Origin: Corynebacterium tuberculostearicum SK141
Lineage (GTDB): Bacteria > Actinomycetota > Actinomycetes > Mycobacteriales > Mycobacteriaceae
NCBI RefSeq assembly: GCF_000175635.1
Contig: NZ_ACVP01000029.1
Coordinates: 17,002-81,001 of the forward strand
Reading direction: 5' to 3'
Length of the DNA stretch: 64,000 nt
The notes beneath the pieces were generated by a model. That model was given only the letters and a program-made list of their open reading frames with translations, did not search any database and was not told where the DNA came from. Of the stretch, positions 9,500 through 18,756 are shown piece after piece. Both the position numbers and the translations under genes were made by a program. Positions within the stretch are counted from its first letter, which is position 1. Each line of letters opens with the position of its first letter.

Positions 9500-11020
9500 T
9501 TAGAAGAGACCAGCCGGCTGATCCGAATAGGAGACCAACATATTCTTAGTCTCCTGGTAGTGGCCCAGCATCATCAAGTGGTTCTCACGGCCAAGGCCAG
9601 ATTCCTTGTAGCCGCCAAAGGCGCTGTGCGCTGGGTAGTCGTGGTAGTGATTGACCCACACGCGGCCGGCCTGGATATCGCGGCCTGCGCGGTAGCAGAT
9701 GTTTTGGCTGCGCGACCACACGCCGGCCCCAAGGCCGAAGTTGGTGGCGTTAGCGATTTCGATCGCCTCGTCATAGTCCTTGAACGTAGCTACGGAGAGC
9801 ACCGGGCCAAAAATCTCTTCCTGGAAGATGCGCATGTCGTTATTTCCCTTAAACACGGTGGGCTCGATGTAGTAGCCCTTTTCTAGGCCTTCCACCTTGT
9901 TCACGTGGCCGCCAACAAGAGTCTCCGCACCTTCTTGTGGACCAATCTCCAGGTACTGCTTAATCTTGTCCATCTGCTCCTGGGAGGCCTGCGCGCCCAT
10001 CATGGTCTCCGTATCGAGCGGGTGACCAATCTTAATCTTCTTGACGCGCTCAACGGCCAGTTCCAAGAACTTATCTGCAATCTCTTCGTGCACCAGTGCG
10101 CGAGATGGGCACGTGCAGACCTCGCCTTGGTTAAGGGCAAACATGACAAAGCCCTCCACGCACTTTTCCAAGTAGGAATCGTCTTCATCCATGATGTCTT
10201 TGAAGAAGATGGACGGGGATTTACCACCCAGCTCCAAGGTGACGGGGATGACCTTGTCAGCGGCAGCCTTGTTGATGATCTTGCCCACCGGGGTAGAGCC
10301 GGTGAAGGCGATTTTGGCAATGCGGTCAGAACCGGATAGTGCCGCACCGGCTTCATCACCTAGGCCATTGACGATATTGAGCACGCCGGCAGGAAGAAGA
10401 TCACCGATGATATCGATGAGCAACAGGATGGATGCTGGGGTTTGCTCAGCCGGCTTCATGACAATGCAGTTTCCAGCAGCCAGTGCTGGCGCAATCTTCC
10501 AGGCGGCCATGAGCAACGGGAAATTCCACGGGATAATCTGGCCTACGACGCCGAGCGGCTCATGGTAGTGATAGGCCACGGTGTCCTGGTTGAGCTGGGA
10601 CAGACGGCCCTCCTGGGCGCGGATGGCGCCAGCAAAGTAGCGGAAGTGATCCACGGCCAGCGGAATATCAGCGGCCAGAGTTTCACGTACGGCCTTGCCG
10701 TTCTCCCAAGTTTCCGCGACCGCAATCTTTTCCAGGTTTTCCTCGATGCGGTCCGCAATGCGGTGCAGGAGCAACGCACGCTCGGCCGGGGTGGTTTTAC
10801 CGAAGGTTTCGAAGGCCTTTTCCGCGGCATCAATAGCCAAGTTGATATCGGCTTCTTTGCCGCGAGCTACCTGGCAAAATACCTCGCCGTTTACCGGACT
10901 GATGTTGTCCATGTATTCACCATCGACGGGCGCCACCCATTGGCCGCCGATGTAGTTGTCATAGCGTTCGCGGTAGTCAACGATGGAGCCTTCGGTTCCG
11001 GGGGCTGCATACAGGGTCAT
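9500..11020 (-). CDS. ald: Aldehyde dehydrogenase (Ald)
   Basis: 506-residue NAD(P)-dependent aldehyde dehydrogenase, oxidising aldehydes such as acetaldehyde to acids in the cytoplasm. Motifs: [14 protein letters not shown] (cofactor loop), GSTPVGK, general-base Glu in TLELGGKSP, and catalytic Cys in NQGEVCTC. In Corynebacterium glutamicum ald lies directly downstream of hspR as here, where it takes part in ethanol catabolism. ATG follows GGAAAGGAC. A GlxR-like site lies 65 bp upstream, which fits carbon-source control. A terminator separates it from hspR. Confidence 0.95.
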   Translation of the reverse strand: MTLYAAPGTEGSIVDYRERYDNYIGGQWVAPVDGEYMDNISPVNGEVFCQVARGKEADINLAIDAAEKAFETFGKTTPAERALLLHRIADRIEENLEKIAVAETWENGKAVRETLAADIPLAVDHFRYFAGAIRAQEGRLSQLNQDTVAYHYHEPLGVVGQIIPWNFPLLMAAWKIAPALAAGNCIVMKPAEQTPASILLLIDIIGDLLPAGVLNIVNGLGDEAGAALSGSDRIAKIAFTGSTPVGKIINKAAADKVIPVTLELGGKSPSIFFKDIMDEDDSYLEKCVEGFVMFALNQGEVCTCPSRALVHEEIADKFLELAVERVKKIKIGHPLDTETMMGAQASQEQMDKIKQYLEIGPQEGAETLVGGHVNKVEGLEKGYYIEPTVFKGNNDMRIFQEEIFGPVLSVATFKDYDEAIEIANATNFGLGAGVWSRSQNICYRAGRDIQAGRVWVNHYHDYPAHSAFGGYKESGLGRENHLMMLGHYQETKNMLVSYSDQPAGLF

Positions 11021-11084
11021 GGTGCGTGTCCTTTCCTAGAGAAAATTACAGGTGAAGGTGTTGTACCACACTATTTCCTATGTA

Positions 11085-11100
11085 TGTGTTGTGCGTCACC
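11085..11100. promoter_or_regulatory. GlxR/CRP-like site upstream of ald
   Basis: TGTGT-N6-TCACC matches 8 of 10 positions of the GlxR consensus TGTGA-N6-TCACA. The position, 65-80 bp before ald, fits a catabolite regulator, but this is a single motif match. Confidence 0.4.
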
Positions 11101-11202
11101 TGCTTGCTAGTCATCCTAACTCTAAACTTTGCAATGCGCACTGATTACGGTTACCCCCTTTGCAAAAATTCACATGGCGCCGCGAGTACGCGAGTAGAAG
11201 AA

Positions 11203-11238
11203 AACCCCGCAGCCAGCGGGGAAGCTGGTTGCGGGGTT
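11203..11238 (-). terminator. Terminator of the dnaK-hspR operon
   Basis: Long near-perfect hairpin (AACCCCGCAGCCAGC at 11203-11217 with GCTGGTTGCGGGGTT at 11224-11238). On the minus strand it is followed by TTCTTCT, directly after the hspR stop. Confidence 0.8.
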
Positions 11239-11264
11239 GGGTGTACTCGTCTGCAGAGCGAGAG

Positions 11265-11714
11265 TTAGTCTTGGCCGTATCCACGGCCGCGGGCGCGCTT
11301 GCGCTCACGCGCGGTGCGCGGGCTCCACATCACCACGGAGGTGGACCGTGGTACATGGACAAGCTCACCGCTGCGCCGCGGGCGGCGTCCTGCGGCCTGC
11401 TCGCGCAGGGCCCGGACCTCTTCAGCTAAAGCGTCGCGCTCCGCCTCGAGTCGATCGCGTTCTTCGGTCAACTCGATGATGGACTTGATGCCGGCAAGGT
11501 TGACGCCATCGTCTTGGGACAGCGCCTGAATCTTGCGCAGCAGCTCGATGTCCCGGTCGGAGTAGCGGCGGCCACCGCCACGAGTGCGGGCCGGGGAGAC
11601 CAAGCCCATGCGGTCATAGGTGCGCAGGGTTTGGGCGTGCATTCCGGATAGTTCTGCAGCTACGGAGATGACGTAAACCGCGGTGCCGGAATCTTCTGCC
11701 TTTCCAGTGCTCAT
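11265..11714 (-). CDS. hspR: Heat-shock repressor HspR
   Basis: 149-residue MerR-family repressor. The N-terminal winged helix (VYVISVAAELSGMHAQTLRTYDR, with the MGLVSPARTRGGGRRY wing) is followed by a coiled coil (about 70-110) and a basic tail. HspR binds HAIR repeats and uses DnaK as co-repressor. The repeats upstream of dnaK and clpB in this window are its expected targets, so it also represses its own operon. It starts 20 bp after dnaJ. Confidence 0.95.
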   Translation of the reverse strand: MSTGKAEDSGTAVYVISVAAELSGMHAQTLRTYDRMGLVSPARTRGGGRRYSDRDIELLRKIQALSQDDGVNLAGIKSIIELTEERDRLEAERDALAEEVRALREQAAGRRPRRSGELVHVPRSTSVVMWSPRTARERKRARGRGYGQD

Positions 11715-11734
11715 TTCTTAACACACCTCCTGCC

Positions 11735-12940
11735 TTAAGCATTCTCGGCGCCGGCCCAACCCGCACGCGGGTTGAAACCGGAGTCCTTTTCCGCCTGAGC
11801 ATAGGTGCGCAGGGCGCTAGAGGCAGCGGCATCGAGCTTGGTGGGCACGGTAACCTGCACGGTAACCAGCAGATCACCGGAGTTGCCACCGCGCTTGGCG
11901 ATGCCCCTTCCGCGCACCCGCAGCGTGCGTCCATCCGGCGTTCCAGCGGGGATCTTCACACGCACCGGGTTATCCAAAGTAGGAACCGCGATGGTATCGC
12001 CCAAGGCCAGCTCCGTGAAGGAAACCGGAACGGTGACATGGAGGTCATCACCCTCGCGAGTAAAGACCTTGTCCGGCTTTACAGTCACCGCTACGAAGAG
12101 GTCACCGGCGGGAGTGCCGTTGGGACCTGCTTCGCCCTGACCGGCGAGGCGGACCTTTTGCCCATCGATGACGCCGGCGGGGATGCGCACGGTGATATTG
12201 CGGGTGCGGTGAACCGTGCCGGTGCCGTGGCAATCCTTGCACGGATCCGTGATGCGGCGGCCGGTACCATCGCAGTCCTGACACGGGGCAGAGAAACCGA
12301 AAGCGCCGCGGTTCTCCGAGGTAAAACCGGTACCACTGCAGGTGCCACAAGTAGAGGTCTTGCCGGAAGCGGAACCCGAGCCGTGGCACGTGGTGCACGG
12401 CGCATTGCCGCTGAGTGCCAGGGGAATGGTGGTTCCCTTAGCGGCCTCGCGGAAGTCGAGGGTTATTTCCGTTTCGACGTCGGCCCCCCGCGACGGTTTA
12501 GCTGAGTGGCCAGCACTACCGCCGCGGTTGAAAACGCTACCGAAGATATCCCCAACACCGCCGCCTTGAGCCGATCCTCCAGCGGATCCTCCGAAGAGGT
12601 CCGAGAGGTCGAATTCTTGCGCACCTTGTCCACCCATGCGCGTGGATCGAAACCCGCCGGGAAATCCGGCGCCTCCCATCCGTCCAAAGCCGCCTCCATT
12701 GCGGAGCATGGCCTTGAACTGGTCGTATTCCTTGCGCTCGGTGGCGTCGGAAAGCACGTCGTAGGCTTCCGCAACCTTCTTGAACCGTTCCGCTGCCGCG
12801 GGGTCGTCCGGGTGGGTATCGGGGTGATTTTCGCGCGCTAGCTTGCGGTAAGCACGCTTAATCTCGTTCTGGTCTGCGGACGAGGAGACCCCCAGATCCG
12901 CATAGTAATCTTTGTCTGCCCATTCGGGTTTAGCGCTCAC
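11735..12940 (-). CDS. dnaJ: Co-chaperone DnaJ
   Basis: 401-residue type I Hsp40. J-domain (about 10-75) with the HPD motif in RENHPDTHP, a Gly/Phe-rich linker, four CxxCxGxG zinc-binding repeats ([32 protein letters not shown]), and a C-terminal substrate-binding region. It stimulates DnaK ATP hydrolysis. This is the dnaJ2-type gene of the dnaK-grpE-dnaJ-hspR operon. A stable hairpin separates it from grpE and may reduce its expression relative to dnaK. Confidence 0.97.
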   Translation of the reverse strand: MSAKPEWADKDYYADLGVSSSADQNEIKRAYRKLARENHPDTHPDDPAAAERFKKVAEAYDVLSDATERKEYDQFKAMLRNGGGFGRMGGAGFPGGFRSTRMGGQGAQEFDLSDLFGGSAGGSAQGGGVGDIFGSVFNRGGSAGHSAKPSRGADVETEITLDFREAAKGTTIPLALSGNAPCTTCHGSGSASGKTSTCGTCSGTGFTSENRGAFGFSAPCQDCDGTGRRITDPCKDCHGTGTVHRTRNITVRIPAGVIDGQKVRLAGQGEAGPNGTPAGDLFVAVTVKPDKVFTREGDDLHVTVPVSFTELALGDTIAVPTLDNPVRVKIPAGTPDGRTLRVRGRGIAKRGGNSGDLLVTVQVTVPTKLDAAASSALRTYAQAEKDSGFNPRAGWAGAENA

Positions 12941-12983
12941 TGGGCATCTCCTCCTTTCAAAGAGAATCGATACAAGTTAAGTA

Positions 12984-13030
12984 AAAGGGCGCCGCGGGAA
13001 GGTCACTTATCAATTCCCAGGGCGCCCTTT
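12984..13030 (-). terminator. Hairpin between grpE and dnaJ
   Basis: AAAGGGCGCC (12984-12993) pairs with GGCGCCCTTT (13021-13030), and an inner GGGAA/TTCCC stem extends it. On the minus strand the stem ends in CCCTTTTACTT. It is a possible partial terminator or processing site within the operon. Confidence 0.65.
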
Positions 13031-13037
13031 ATGTTAT

Positions 13038-13745
13038 TTACTCGGAATCTTCCGAGCTGCCGGACTCATCGCTGGGGTCCGCGATGATGACCATGGCATT
13101 GCGCACGAGCCTGTCGCCTACGCGGTAGCCCTTCCGCAGCACGGTACCAAGCACCTGCTCATCGCCGGAGGACAAGTCCTGCACGGCTTCGTGGACCTCA
13201 GGGTCGAAGGCATCGCCTTCCTCACCAAAGGCAGCGAGGTCGTGCTTTTCCAGCGTGCTGTAGAACTTATCCGCAAATGCCTTGAGCGGGCCTTCCAAGT
13301 CGCCGTGTTCACGAGCCAGTTCCAGGTCATCAAGGACAGGCAGCATATCTGCGATGACCTTGGCCTTGGCGGTCTCGATTACGGCCTGGCGGTCGCGCTC
13401 GGTGCGGCGGCGGTAGTTGGTGTATTCCGCATTCAGACGCTGCAGGTCTTCCGTGCGTTCTGCCAACTGTGCTTCCACATCGCTGGCGCCGGTGCCTGCG
13501 GGCTCCTCACCCGCTGCTTCGGCTTCTACCTCATCAGCGTTGACATCTGCCAGCGCTTCTTCGAGGTCAGCATCGAGGGTGGGATCCAGCTCGGCTTCTT
13601 CGGTGGCGTCAGCCTGCGCTTCCTGCGCAGCCTGGGCCTCCTCGGCCTGCTCGGCAGCAGCCTCAGCGCGGTCAGCCGAGGTAGCCTCCGGATCCGTGTT
13701 TTCCGGGTCGCCTGGGTTGTGCGGCATTCCGCTGTCCTGAGTCAT
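13038..13745 (-). CDS. grpE: Nucleotide exchange factor GrpE
   Basis: 235 residues. The first 85 are an acidic, Ala/Glu-rich disordered extension. The GrpE coiled coil (about 85-150) and beta-wing (about 160-225, [19 protein letters not shown]) follow. It releases ADP from DnaK. The start codon overlaps the dnaK stop by one base (TAATG), so translation is coupled. Confidence 0.96.
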   Translation of the reverse strand: MTQDSGMPHNPGDPENTDPEATSADRAEAAAEQAEEAQAAQEAQADATEEAELDPTLDADLEEALADVNADEVEAEAAGEEPAGTGASDVEAQLAERTEDLQRLNAEYTNYRRRTERDRQAVIETAKAKVIADMLPVLDDLELAREHGDLEGPLKAFADKFYSTLEKHDLAAFGEEGDAFDPEVHEAVQDLSSGDEQVLGTVLRKGYRVGDRLVRNAMVIIADPSDESGSSEDSE

Positions 13746-15595
13746 TACTTGTTGCCATCCTTGTTCTCGTCCTCGTCAACGACCTCAGCGTCGACGACGT
13801 TCGGGTCACCCTGCGCAGCGCCTGCATCGGCAGCGCCCTCAGCGCCTGCCTCAGCAGCCTGTGCCTCGTAGATCTGCTTGCCCATCTCCTGGGATTCGGT
13901 GGACAGCTTCTCCACTGCGGACTTGATGGCCTCGAGGTCATCGCCCTTTAGAGCCTCATCAACGGCGTCAGCAGCCTCGGTGACCTTGGTCTTAACATCC
14001 TCGGATACCTTGTCAGCGTTGTCATCCAAGAACTTGCGGGTCTGGTAGGAGGTGGACTCTGCGTTATTGCGCAGCTCCTGCTCCTCGCGGCGCTTCTTAT
14101 CCTCTTCGGCGTGCTGCTCAGCATCCTTGACCATGCGGTCGATTTCTTCCTGGGACAGGCCGGAACCATCCTGAATCTTGATGGTGTTTTCCTTGCCGGT
14201 GCCCTTGTCCTTTGCGGTCACGTGGACGATGCCGTTGGCATCGATATCGAAGGTGACCTCAATCTGCGGAACACCGCGCGGTGCCGGAGCAATACCGCCG
14301 AGCTCGAAGGAGCCGAGCAGCTTGTTGGCGGTAGCCATCTCGCGCTCGCCCTGGAAGACCTGAATCTGTACGGAAGGCTGGTTGTCTTCCGCGGTGGTGA
14401 AGGTCTCGGACTTCTTGGTCGGGATGGTGGTGTTGCGCTCGATGAGCTTGGTCATCACGCCACCCTTGGTCTCAATGCCGAGGGACAGCGGGGTGACGTC
14501 GAGAAGCAGCACGTCCTTAACCTCGCCGCGCAGCACGCCTGCCTGCAGGGCAGCGCCGACTGCAACAACCTCGTCCGGGTTAACGCCCTTGTTGGCATCC
14601 TTGCCGGTCAGTTCCTTAACCAGGTCAGATACGGCTGGCATACGGGTGGAACCGCCAACGAGAACAACGTGGTCGATATCGCCGACGGAAAGGTCAGCGT
14701 CCTTGATGACCTGGTTGAACGGAGCCTTGGTGCGGTCCAGCAGATCCTGGGTGATCTTCTGGAACTCAGTGCGGGTCAGGGTCTCATCCAAGAACAGCGG
14801 GTTCTTGTCGGAGTCAACGGTGATGTACGGCAGGTTAATGTTGGCCTGCTGGGAGGAGGACAGCTCAATCTTGGCCTTCTCTGCAGCCTCGCGCAGACGC
14901 TGCACGGCGCGCTTATCCTTGGTCAGGTCAACGCCCTGGGAGGTCTTAAAGCGGTCTACCAGCCAGTCGACGATGCGCTGATCCCAGTCATCGCCACCCA
15001 GCTCGTTATCGCCGGCGGTGGCCATAACCTCAACGACGCCATCGCCGATTTCCAGCAAGGAGACGTCGAAGGTGCCGCCACCCAGGTCGAATACCAGGAT
15101 GGTCTGCTCCTGCTCGCCCTTTTCCAGGCCATAAGCCAAAGCAGCTGCGGTTGGCTCGTTAACGATACGGAGCACGTTCAGGCCTGCAATCTGGCCAGCT
15201 TCCTTGGTGGCCTGGCGCTGTGCGTCCTCGAAGTATGCAGGAACGGTAATAACGGCGTCAGTAACATCCTCACCGAGGTAAGCCTCTGCGTCGCGCTTCA
15301 GCTTCATCAGCGTGCGAGCGGAAATCTCCTGGGAGGTGTAATCCTTATCATCAATGTTGATCTTCCAGTCGGTGCCGATGTGGCGCTTGACGGAGCGAAT
15401 GGTGCGGTCAACATTGGTTACCGCCTGGTTCTTAGCGGACTGACCGACCAGGATTTCGCCGTTCTTTGCAAAAGCAACGACGGAAGGCGTGGTGCGGGAA
15501 CCCTCAGAGTTAGCGATAACAGTGGACTCGCCACCCTCCAGTACGGAAACGACAGAGTTCGTCGTACCCAGGTCAATACCTACTGCGCGTCCCAT
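13745..15595 (-). CDS. dnaK: Chaperone DnaK (Hsp70)
   Basis: 616 residues, normal for actinobacteria. ATPase domain begins [14 protein letters not shown] and contains [10 protein letters not shown] and VGGSTRMP. The substrate-binding domain starts near residue 370 ([17 protein letters not shown]). An acidic Ala/Gly-rich tail ends DENKDGNK. It folds and protects proteins with DnaJ, GrpE and ClpB and acts as HspR co-repressor. ATG follows AAAGGAGAAG. Upstream lie HAIR repeats and a sigma-H-like promoter. Confidence 0.99.
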   Translation of the reverse strand: MGRAVGIDLGTTNSVVSVLEGGESTVIANSEGSRTTPSVVAFAKNGEILVGQSAKNQAVTNVDRTIRSVKRHIGTDWKINIDDKDYTSQEISARTLMKLKRDAEAYLGEDVTDAVITVPAYFEDAQRQATKEAGQIAGLNVLRIVNEPTAAALAYGLEKGEQEQTILVFDLGGGTFDVSLLEIGDGVVEVMATAGDNELGGDDWDQRIVDWLVDRFKTSQGVDLTKDKRAVQRLREAAEKAKIELSSSQQANINLPYITVDSDKNPLFLDETLTRTEFQKITQDLLDRTKAPFNQVIKDADLSVGDIDHVVLVGGSTRMPAVSDLVKELTGKDANKGVNPDEVVAVGAALQAGVLRGEVKDVLLLDVTPLSLGIETKGGVMTKLIERNTTIPTKKSETFTTAEDNQPSVQIQVFQGEREMATANKLLGSFELGGIAPAPRGVPQIEVTFDIDANGIVHVTAKDKGTGKENTIKIQDGSGLSQEEIDRMVKDAEQHAEEDKKRREEQELRNNAESTSYQTRKFLDDNADKVSEDVKTKVTEAADAVDEALKGDDLEAIKSAVEKLSTESQEMGKQIYEAQAAEAGAEGAADAGAAQGDPNVVDAEVVDEDENKDGNK

Positions 15596-15631
15596 GATTT
15601 CTTCTCCTTTTATCTTGGGGTAATTAATAAA

Positions 15632-15652
15632 GTTGACTGTCAGTGACTCAAC
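15632..15652. promoter_or_regulatory. HspR operator (HAIR element) 1 of dnaK
   Basis: GTTGACT-N7-ACTCAAC, one mismatch in the left half from HAIR. It sits 37 bp upstream of the dnaK start. Confidence 0.8.
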
Positions 15653-15707
15653 TTCTCGTTGCGCCCGAGCGCTACTGTAACAGAACTTCTACGTCCGGTC
15701 ACACAAC

Positions 15708-15728
15708 CTTGAGTCCGTGTCACTCAAT
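15708..15728. promoter_or_regulatory. HspR operator (HAIR element) 2 of dnaK
   Basis: CTTGAGT-N7-ACTCAAT, nearly identical to the consensus and immediately downstream of the sigma-H-like -10 element. Confidence 0.85.
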
Positions 15729-15734
15729 CTCTAC

Positions 15735-15760
15735 AACAGGTAGCCTACAAAAGTTATTCC
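15735..15760 (-). promoter_or_regulatory. Sigma-H-like promoter of the dnaK operon
   Basis: On the minus strand GGAATA (15755-15760) and TGTT (15735-15738) are separated by 16 nt, the same spacing as at clpB. A degenerate third HAIR half-site (ACTCAAC, 15766-15772) flanks the -35 side. Confidence 0.6.
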
Positions 15761-16049
15761 CCGCGACTCAACTTTTCTTCTAAACTTTCCTTTTGTGCAG
15801 CTCAGCGCAGCTCTTGCCGACGCCCACCCCCTCACCCTCCACACAATTATCCCCTTCGCTCAACACAGCCCCATACCCAAACGGAGCTCCTTACATAACC
15901 TTAAGAGGATCCAAAAGTCACCTCAGAAAGGATCCAAAAGAGGATTGGCAGCCCGCCCCCGCTACCGCATACTAGGAATCACAGCAGTTAAGAGCTGCTA
16001 CCCCAGAGAGAGATTGTAGTTTTACTCCGCCGATCCGAAAGGAATGTAT

Positions 16050-16226
16050 ATGTTCGATTCCCTCGCAGACCTCAGCTCCGCCATCGACTTCGAGGCACTC
16101 ATCAAGGGCATCAAGGGCCTCATCGAGGCTTCCTCCGAGTCCAACACCGACTCCGAGGGCCTGTCCTCCGTATTCGAGGGCCTGTCCTCCAAGGATGACG
16201 CAGAGGCTGCTGCAGAAGCTAAGTAA
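16050..16226 (+). CDS. Small acidic PorH-like peptide (candidate outer-membrane porin subunit)
   Basis: 58 residues from the ATG at 16050, chosen over 16044 because it gives a 7-nt gap to CGAAAGGA. There is no signal peptide. It is acidic, probably an amphipathic helix in the first 30 residues (LADLSSAIDFEALIKGIKGL), then Ser/Glu/Ala-rich. Size, charge and lack of a leader resemble the PorH-type mycomembrane channel peptides of Corynebacterium, but there is no diagnostic motif. It is followed by a weak hairpin (about 16304-16327) and then by a two-component locus. Confidence 0.55.
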   Translation: MFDSLADLSSAIDFEALIKGIKGLIEASSESNTDSEGLSSVFEGLSSKDDAEAAAEAK

Positions 16227-16409
16227 TTAGCCTTCTGTACTCCTTCATGAAGACCAGCTAAACCCCTTCACCTTCTTCCTCCGCTCGGAACCCACCACAA
16301 GGAACCGCGCACGAAGGTGCGGGGGTTTCGCTGTTTTCAATCGCTGTTTCACGTTCGCTGTACCTACACTAGGGAGATAAAACCCATTGAGCCTTAGCAT
16401 CCAGGAAGC

Positions 16410-17600
16410 GTGGACCGCACCGTGTCGAAACCTTCACAGCCGCCCCTTCACCAACGCATCCGCGCAGCCATGACCCTGCAGCGAACAGCCGCTTTAACTG
16501 CGGTGATTTGCGTGGCGCTGACATTACTTGGCGCATTCTTCACGCCCACTGAACGCCAGCTATCTGCCGCCATCTTTGGCGTAATACTGACTGTCATTAC
16601 GACATTGGCATTCCGTCACCCGCTCGTGATGTCTGTGCTTTTTGTGACGGTGTGGATGAGCTCTACATTCGCTGCAGGCACTCCTTACCTCTGCTACATC
16701 TTCTTAACTCCAATCTTCATCGCCGTCATCGCTTACCACGGGAAAAATTGGCAGACTTTTGCAGTAGGCGCCGTCTTTTGGGCTGCTGGTCTTATCGATC
16801 CCAGCAGTGCGAGGATCAGCGTTAATCCTGCGGCCGCTTTTGCTTGGGCAATGTTCATTAGCGTCGGTGCAGTTATTGGAGCCACTTTCGCCCATTCTGC
16901 ACAGCGATACAAAACAGCCATGGTCGAGTGGAACGCCGACGTCCAACGAAGACAGTCAGACCTCGCCGAAACTCTGCACAACTCCGTGGTTTCGAGCCTT
17001 ACTGTCAACACAATGCAGCTGGAGGCTTTAAGCCTCGAATATTCCAAAGATCCGGAGCTCACTAAACGCTTAGATGAGCTTAGCGATTCCATGCGCTCTT
17101 CCATGTCGGAAGTGCGTGCGCTAACTAAGGTTCTACGGAACAATATCGAGGGCATTAACGACGGAATGAGCTTTGGCTCCACCACGAAGCCTGATAGTTT
17201 TGCCCAGCTTCTTTCTCAGGAAGAATCTCGACTCTCCAAACTCAATCGGAAGCCAATTATGGACGTAGGCGCCGAAGATTTCGCGCCGCATTTCCCTCCG
17301 GAGACGCTGGATTCCATCGCTGCCATCACTACCGAAGCCTGCCTGAATGCAGTGAAGTATTCCCCACCAGGAGCAGAAATTATGATTTCGGTGCGGCCTC
17401 ACCTCGGATGGACCGTTATAACGATTAGCAATCCAGTATCGAAGCCCACGAGCACCAATGCTGACATGTCTTCGGGTATCGGCATGGCCTCGATGTCACG
17501 AATTGCTGCAACAATTGACGCACGCGTCGATACGAAGCTTGAGCGCAATCAGTGGGAACTTACCCTGTCGCTCCCGCCCTCCGCCCAAAAGGCTAGTTAG
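16410..17600 (+). CDS. Membrane sensor histidine kinase (HisKA_3 type)
   Basis: 396 residues. N-terminal part (25-165) has about six membrane helices and no large extracellular domain. A coiled linker leads to the phospho-acceptor His190 in LAETLHNSVVSSL. The HATPase domain has N-box TTEACLNAVKYS and G-box SGIGMASM. The start could be GTG 16410 or GTG 16422; neither has ideal spacing to AGGAAG. The regulator gene lies 0.23 kb downstream, with a small peptide ORF between. A sensor made only of membrane helices is typical of kinases that read lipophilic or peptide signals. Confidence 0.88.
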   Translation: MDRTVSKPSQPPLHQRIRAAMTLQRTAALTAVICVALTLLGAFFTPTERQLSAAIFGVILTVITTLAFRHPLVMSVLFVTVWMSSTFAAGTPYLCYIFLTPIFIAVIAYHGKNWQTFAVGAVFWAAGLIDPSSARISVNPAAAFAWAMFISVGAVIGATFAHSAQRYKTAMVEWNADVQRRQSDLAETLHNSVVSSLTVNTMQLEALSLEYSKDPELTKRLDELSDSMRSSMSEVRALTKVLRNNIEGINDGMSFGSTTKPDSFAQLLSQEESRLSKLNRKPIMDVGAEDFAPHFPPETLDSIAAITTEACLNAVKYSPPGAEIMISVRPHLGWTVITISNPVSKPTSTNADMSSGIGMASMSRIAATIDARVDTKLERNQWELTLSLPPSAQKAS

Positions 17601-17690
17601 TTTCGACACGTCGCCTAGCAAACCTAAAGGGCGTGCACTAAGCTATCGCTTGTTTCTGACTAAAACAGACTTTATTAAAGGATCCCGCAT

Positions 17691-17843
17691 ATGCAGGCCG
17701 CACTTGCTAGCTTTCTCGCTCCATTTTTGTTGTCCTCCTCCCTTCTGGGAGGACTAGCCCCAGGCGATCTCTCACCGACTACTGAGTATCAGTCGCCAGT
17801 CGATCTGGTCTTCGGTTGCCCATCTCCATGGTGCCCGAAATAA
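17691..17843 (+). CDS. Candidate small exported or signal peptide with Cys-x4-Cys loop
   Basis: A 50-codon ORF between kinase and regulator. ATG at 17691 has an AAAGGA site 8 nt upstream. Residues 1-25 are hydrophobic (MQAALASFLAPFLLSSSLLG) with no Lys/Arg, residues 26-41 are polar with Ser/Pro/Thr, and the end reads FGCPSPWCPK. Two cysteines four residues apart could form a disulfide or other macrocycle. The 3' end overlaps the start of the response regulator, so it would be coupled to it. Product and function are unproven. A mere leader peptide controlling the regulator is the main alternative. Confidence 0.5.
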   Translation: MQAALASFLAPFLLSSSLLGGLAPGDLSPTTEYQSPVDLVFGCPSPWCPK

Positions 17844-18514
17844 AAATATCCCTCTTGGTCGTCGATGACGACCCACTTGTTCTTGAAGCCCTGGGGCGCT
17901 ACTTCGCCTCGGCTGAGGACATGGAGGTGCGCGCCACCGCAGAAAATGGCAAGGTCGCCCTCGAGCTATTGCAAGAGCAGGACTTTGACGTCATTGTCGC
18001 GGACATCCATATGCCCGAGATGGATGGCACTACCCTCTTGCGTGAGGTCAACAAGCTGGAAGATCCACCGGTCTTTGTTGCGATGACCGCGATGGACAAT
18101 GACGAGACCCTCAAAGAGGTCATGTCCAACAAGGCCGCGGCCTATATTTTGAAAAGCTCCAAGCCGGTCTACATTTTGGATACCGTACGCGAGGCCGTGC
18201 GCGGTGGCACGGTAGTCACCCCGCAGTCGCTTACCCGTTTGTTTGAGCAGCTTCCTGATTGGAACGCCGAGGGAGCAGGCGCCAATGCGGCTGCCGCAAC
18301 CGCGAAGATCAAGGACAATCACCACATCTCCCCTGCGCTAGAGCAGGTCCTGGACTTGGTCTGCCAGGGCAAGTCCAACGAAGAGATTGCCAAGAGCACG
18401 CATTATGCACCGGGCACGGTGAAGAAGTATGTGTCCACCCTGCTCAGTGAATTCCATGCCAAGTCCCGCCTCGAGCTGGCAGTGAAGGCGCTTAAGGCCG
18501 GCTACGGTTCTTAA
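17828..18514 (+). CDS. NarL/LuxR-family response regulator
   Basis: 228 residues from ATG 17828. Receiver domain (7-125) with acidic pocket VVDDDP, phospho-acceptor Asp59 in VIVADIHMPEMDG, and Lys in YILKSS. A linker of about 40 residues rich in Ala follows. The LuxR-type helix-turn-helix (HHISPALEQVLDLVCQGKSN.. TVKKYVSTLL) is at 160-225. It pairs with the kinase at 16410. No strong ribosome site precedes it, which fits coupling to the overlapping peptide ORF. TTG 17816 and GTG 17831 are alternative starts. Confidence 0.9.
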   Translation: MVPEIKISLLVVDDDPLVLEALGRYFASAEDMEVRATAENGKVALELLQEQDFDVIVADIHMPEMDGTTLLREVNKLEDPPVFVAMTAMDNDETLKEVMSNKAAAYILKSSKPVYILDTVREAVRGGTVVTPQSLTRLFEQLPDWNAEGAGANAAAATAKIKDNHHISPALEQVLDLVCQGKSNEEIAKSTHYAPGTVKKYVSTLLSEFHAKSRLELAVKALKAGYGS

Positions 18515-18534
18515 AACCTAATTGTTGGACAATT

Positions 18535-18553
18535 CGGGGGTAGATTACCCCCG
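18535..18553. terminator. Hairpin after the response regulator
   Basis: CGGGGGTA-GAT-TACCCCCG forms a perfect 8-bp stem with a 3-nt loop, 20 bp past the stop. It has no T-tract of its own and may be an RNA-protecting hairpin upstream of the real terminator. Confidence 0.5.
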
Positions 18554-18572
18554 GATGAGTCAATACCCCCTC

Positions 18573-18605
18573 TAAACCCCACATGCTGGGGTTTATTTTT
18601 TGTTT
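18573..18605 (+). terminator. Terminator of the two-component locus
   Basis: TAAACCCCA (18573-18581) pairs with TGGGGTTTA (18587-18595) and is followed by TTTTTTGTTTTT. A typical intrinsic terminator. Confidence 0.85.
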
Positions 18606-18661
18606 TTCTACCCCCGCTTACCGTTTTTGAAAGGAGACTAGCATCACGTTTACCGCTTTCC

Positions 18662-18667
18662 TATAAT
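18662..18667 (+). promoter_or_regulatory. Candidate -10 element upstream of putA
   Basis: TATAAT perfect -10 with no good -35 at 17 bp. It lies at the start of an inverted-repeat region and could start the long putA leader (about 430 nt) or a separate small RNA. Confidence 0.4.
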
Positions 18668-18668
18668 T

Positions 18669-18756
18669 GCGGCAACACAAAAGTTCATAGTATTTCCCAG
18701 GCAACAATTGGAACCTGAACCTGCAGGGTTGCCGCACGTCAGAGCGCTATAGCGCT
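18669..18756 (+). other. Structured leader or ncRNA candidate upstream of putA
   Basis: GCGGCAAC (18669-18676) pairs with GTTGCCGC (18728-18735). Nested GTTCA/TGAAC arms follow inside, and a perfect 14-bp palindrome AGCGCTATAGCGCT lies at 18743-18756. The rest of the 500-bp gap up to putA (18757-19093) has no convincing gene, only weak alternative-start ORFs. Confidence 0.4.

Noticed and set aside
14111..15646. 511-codon open frame antisense to dnaK
   Set aside because: The DnaK frame is full length with all motifs; this antisense frame has no ribosome site or family resemblance and covers the HAIR 1 site.
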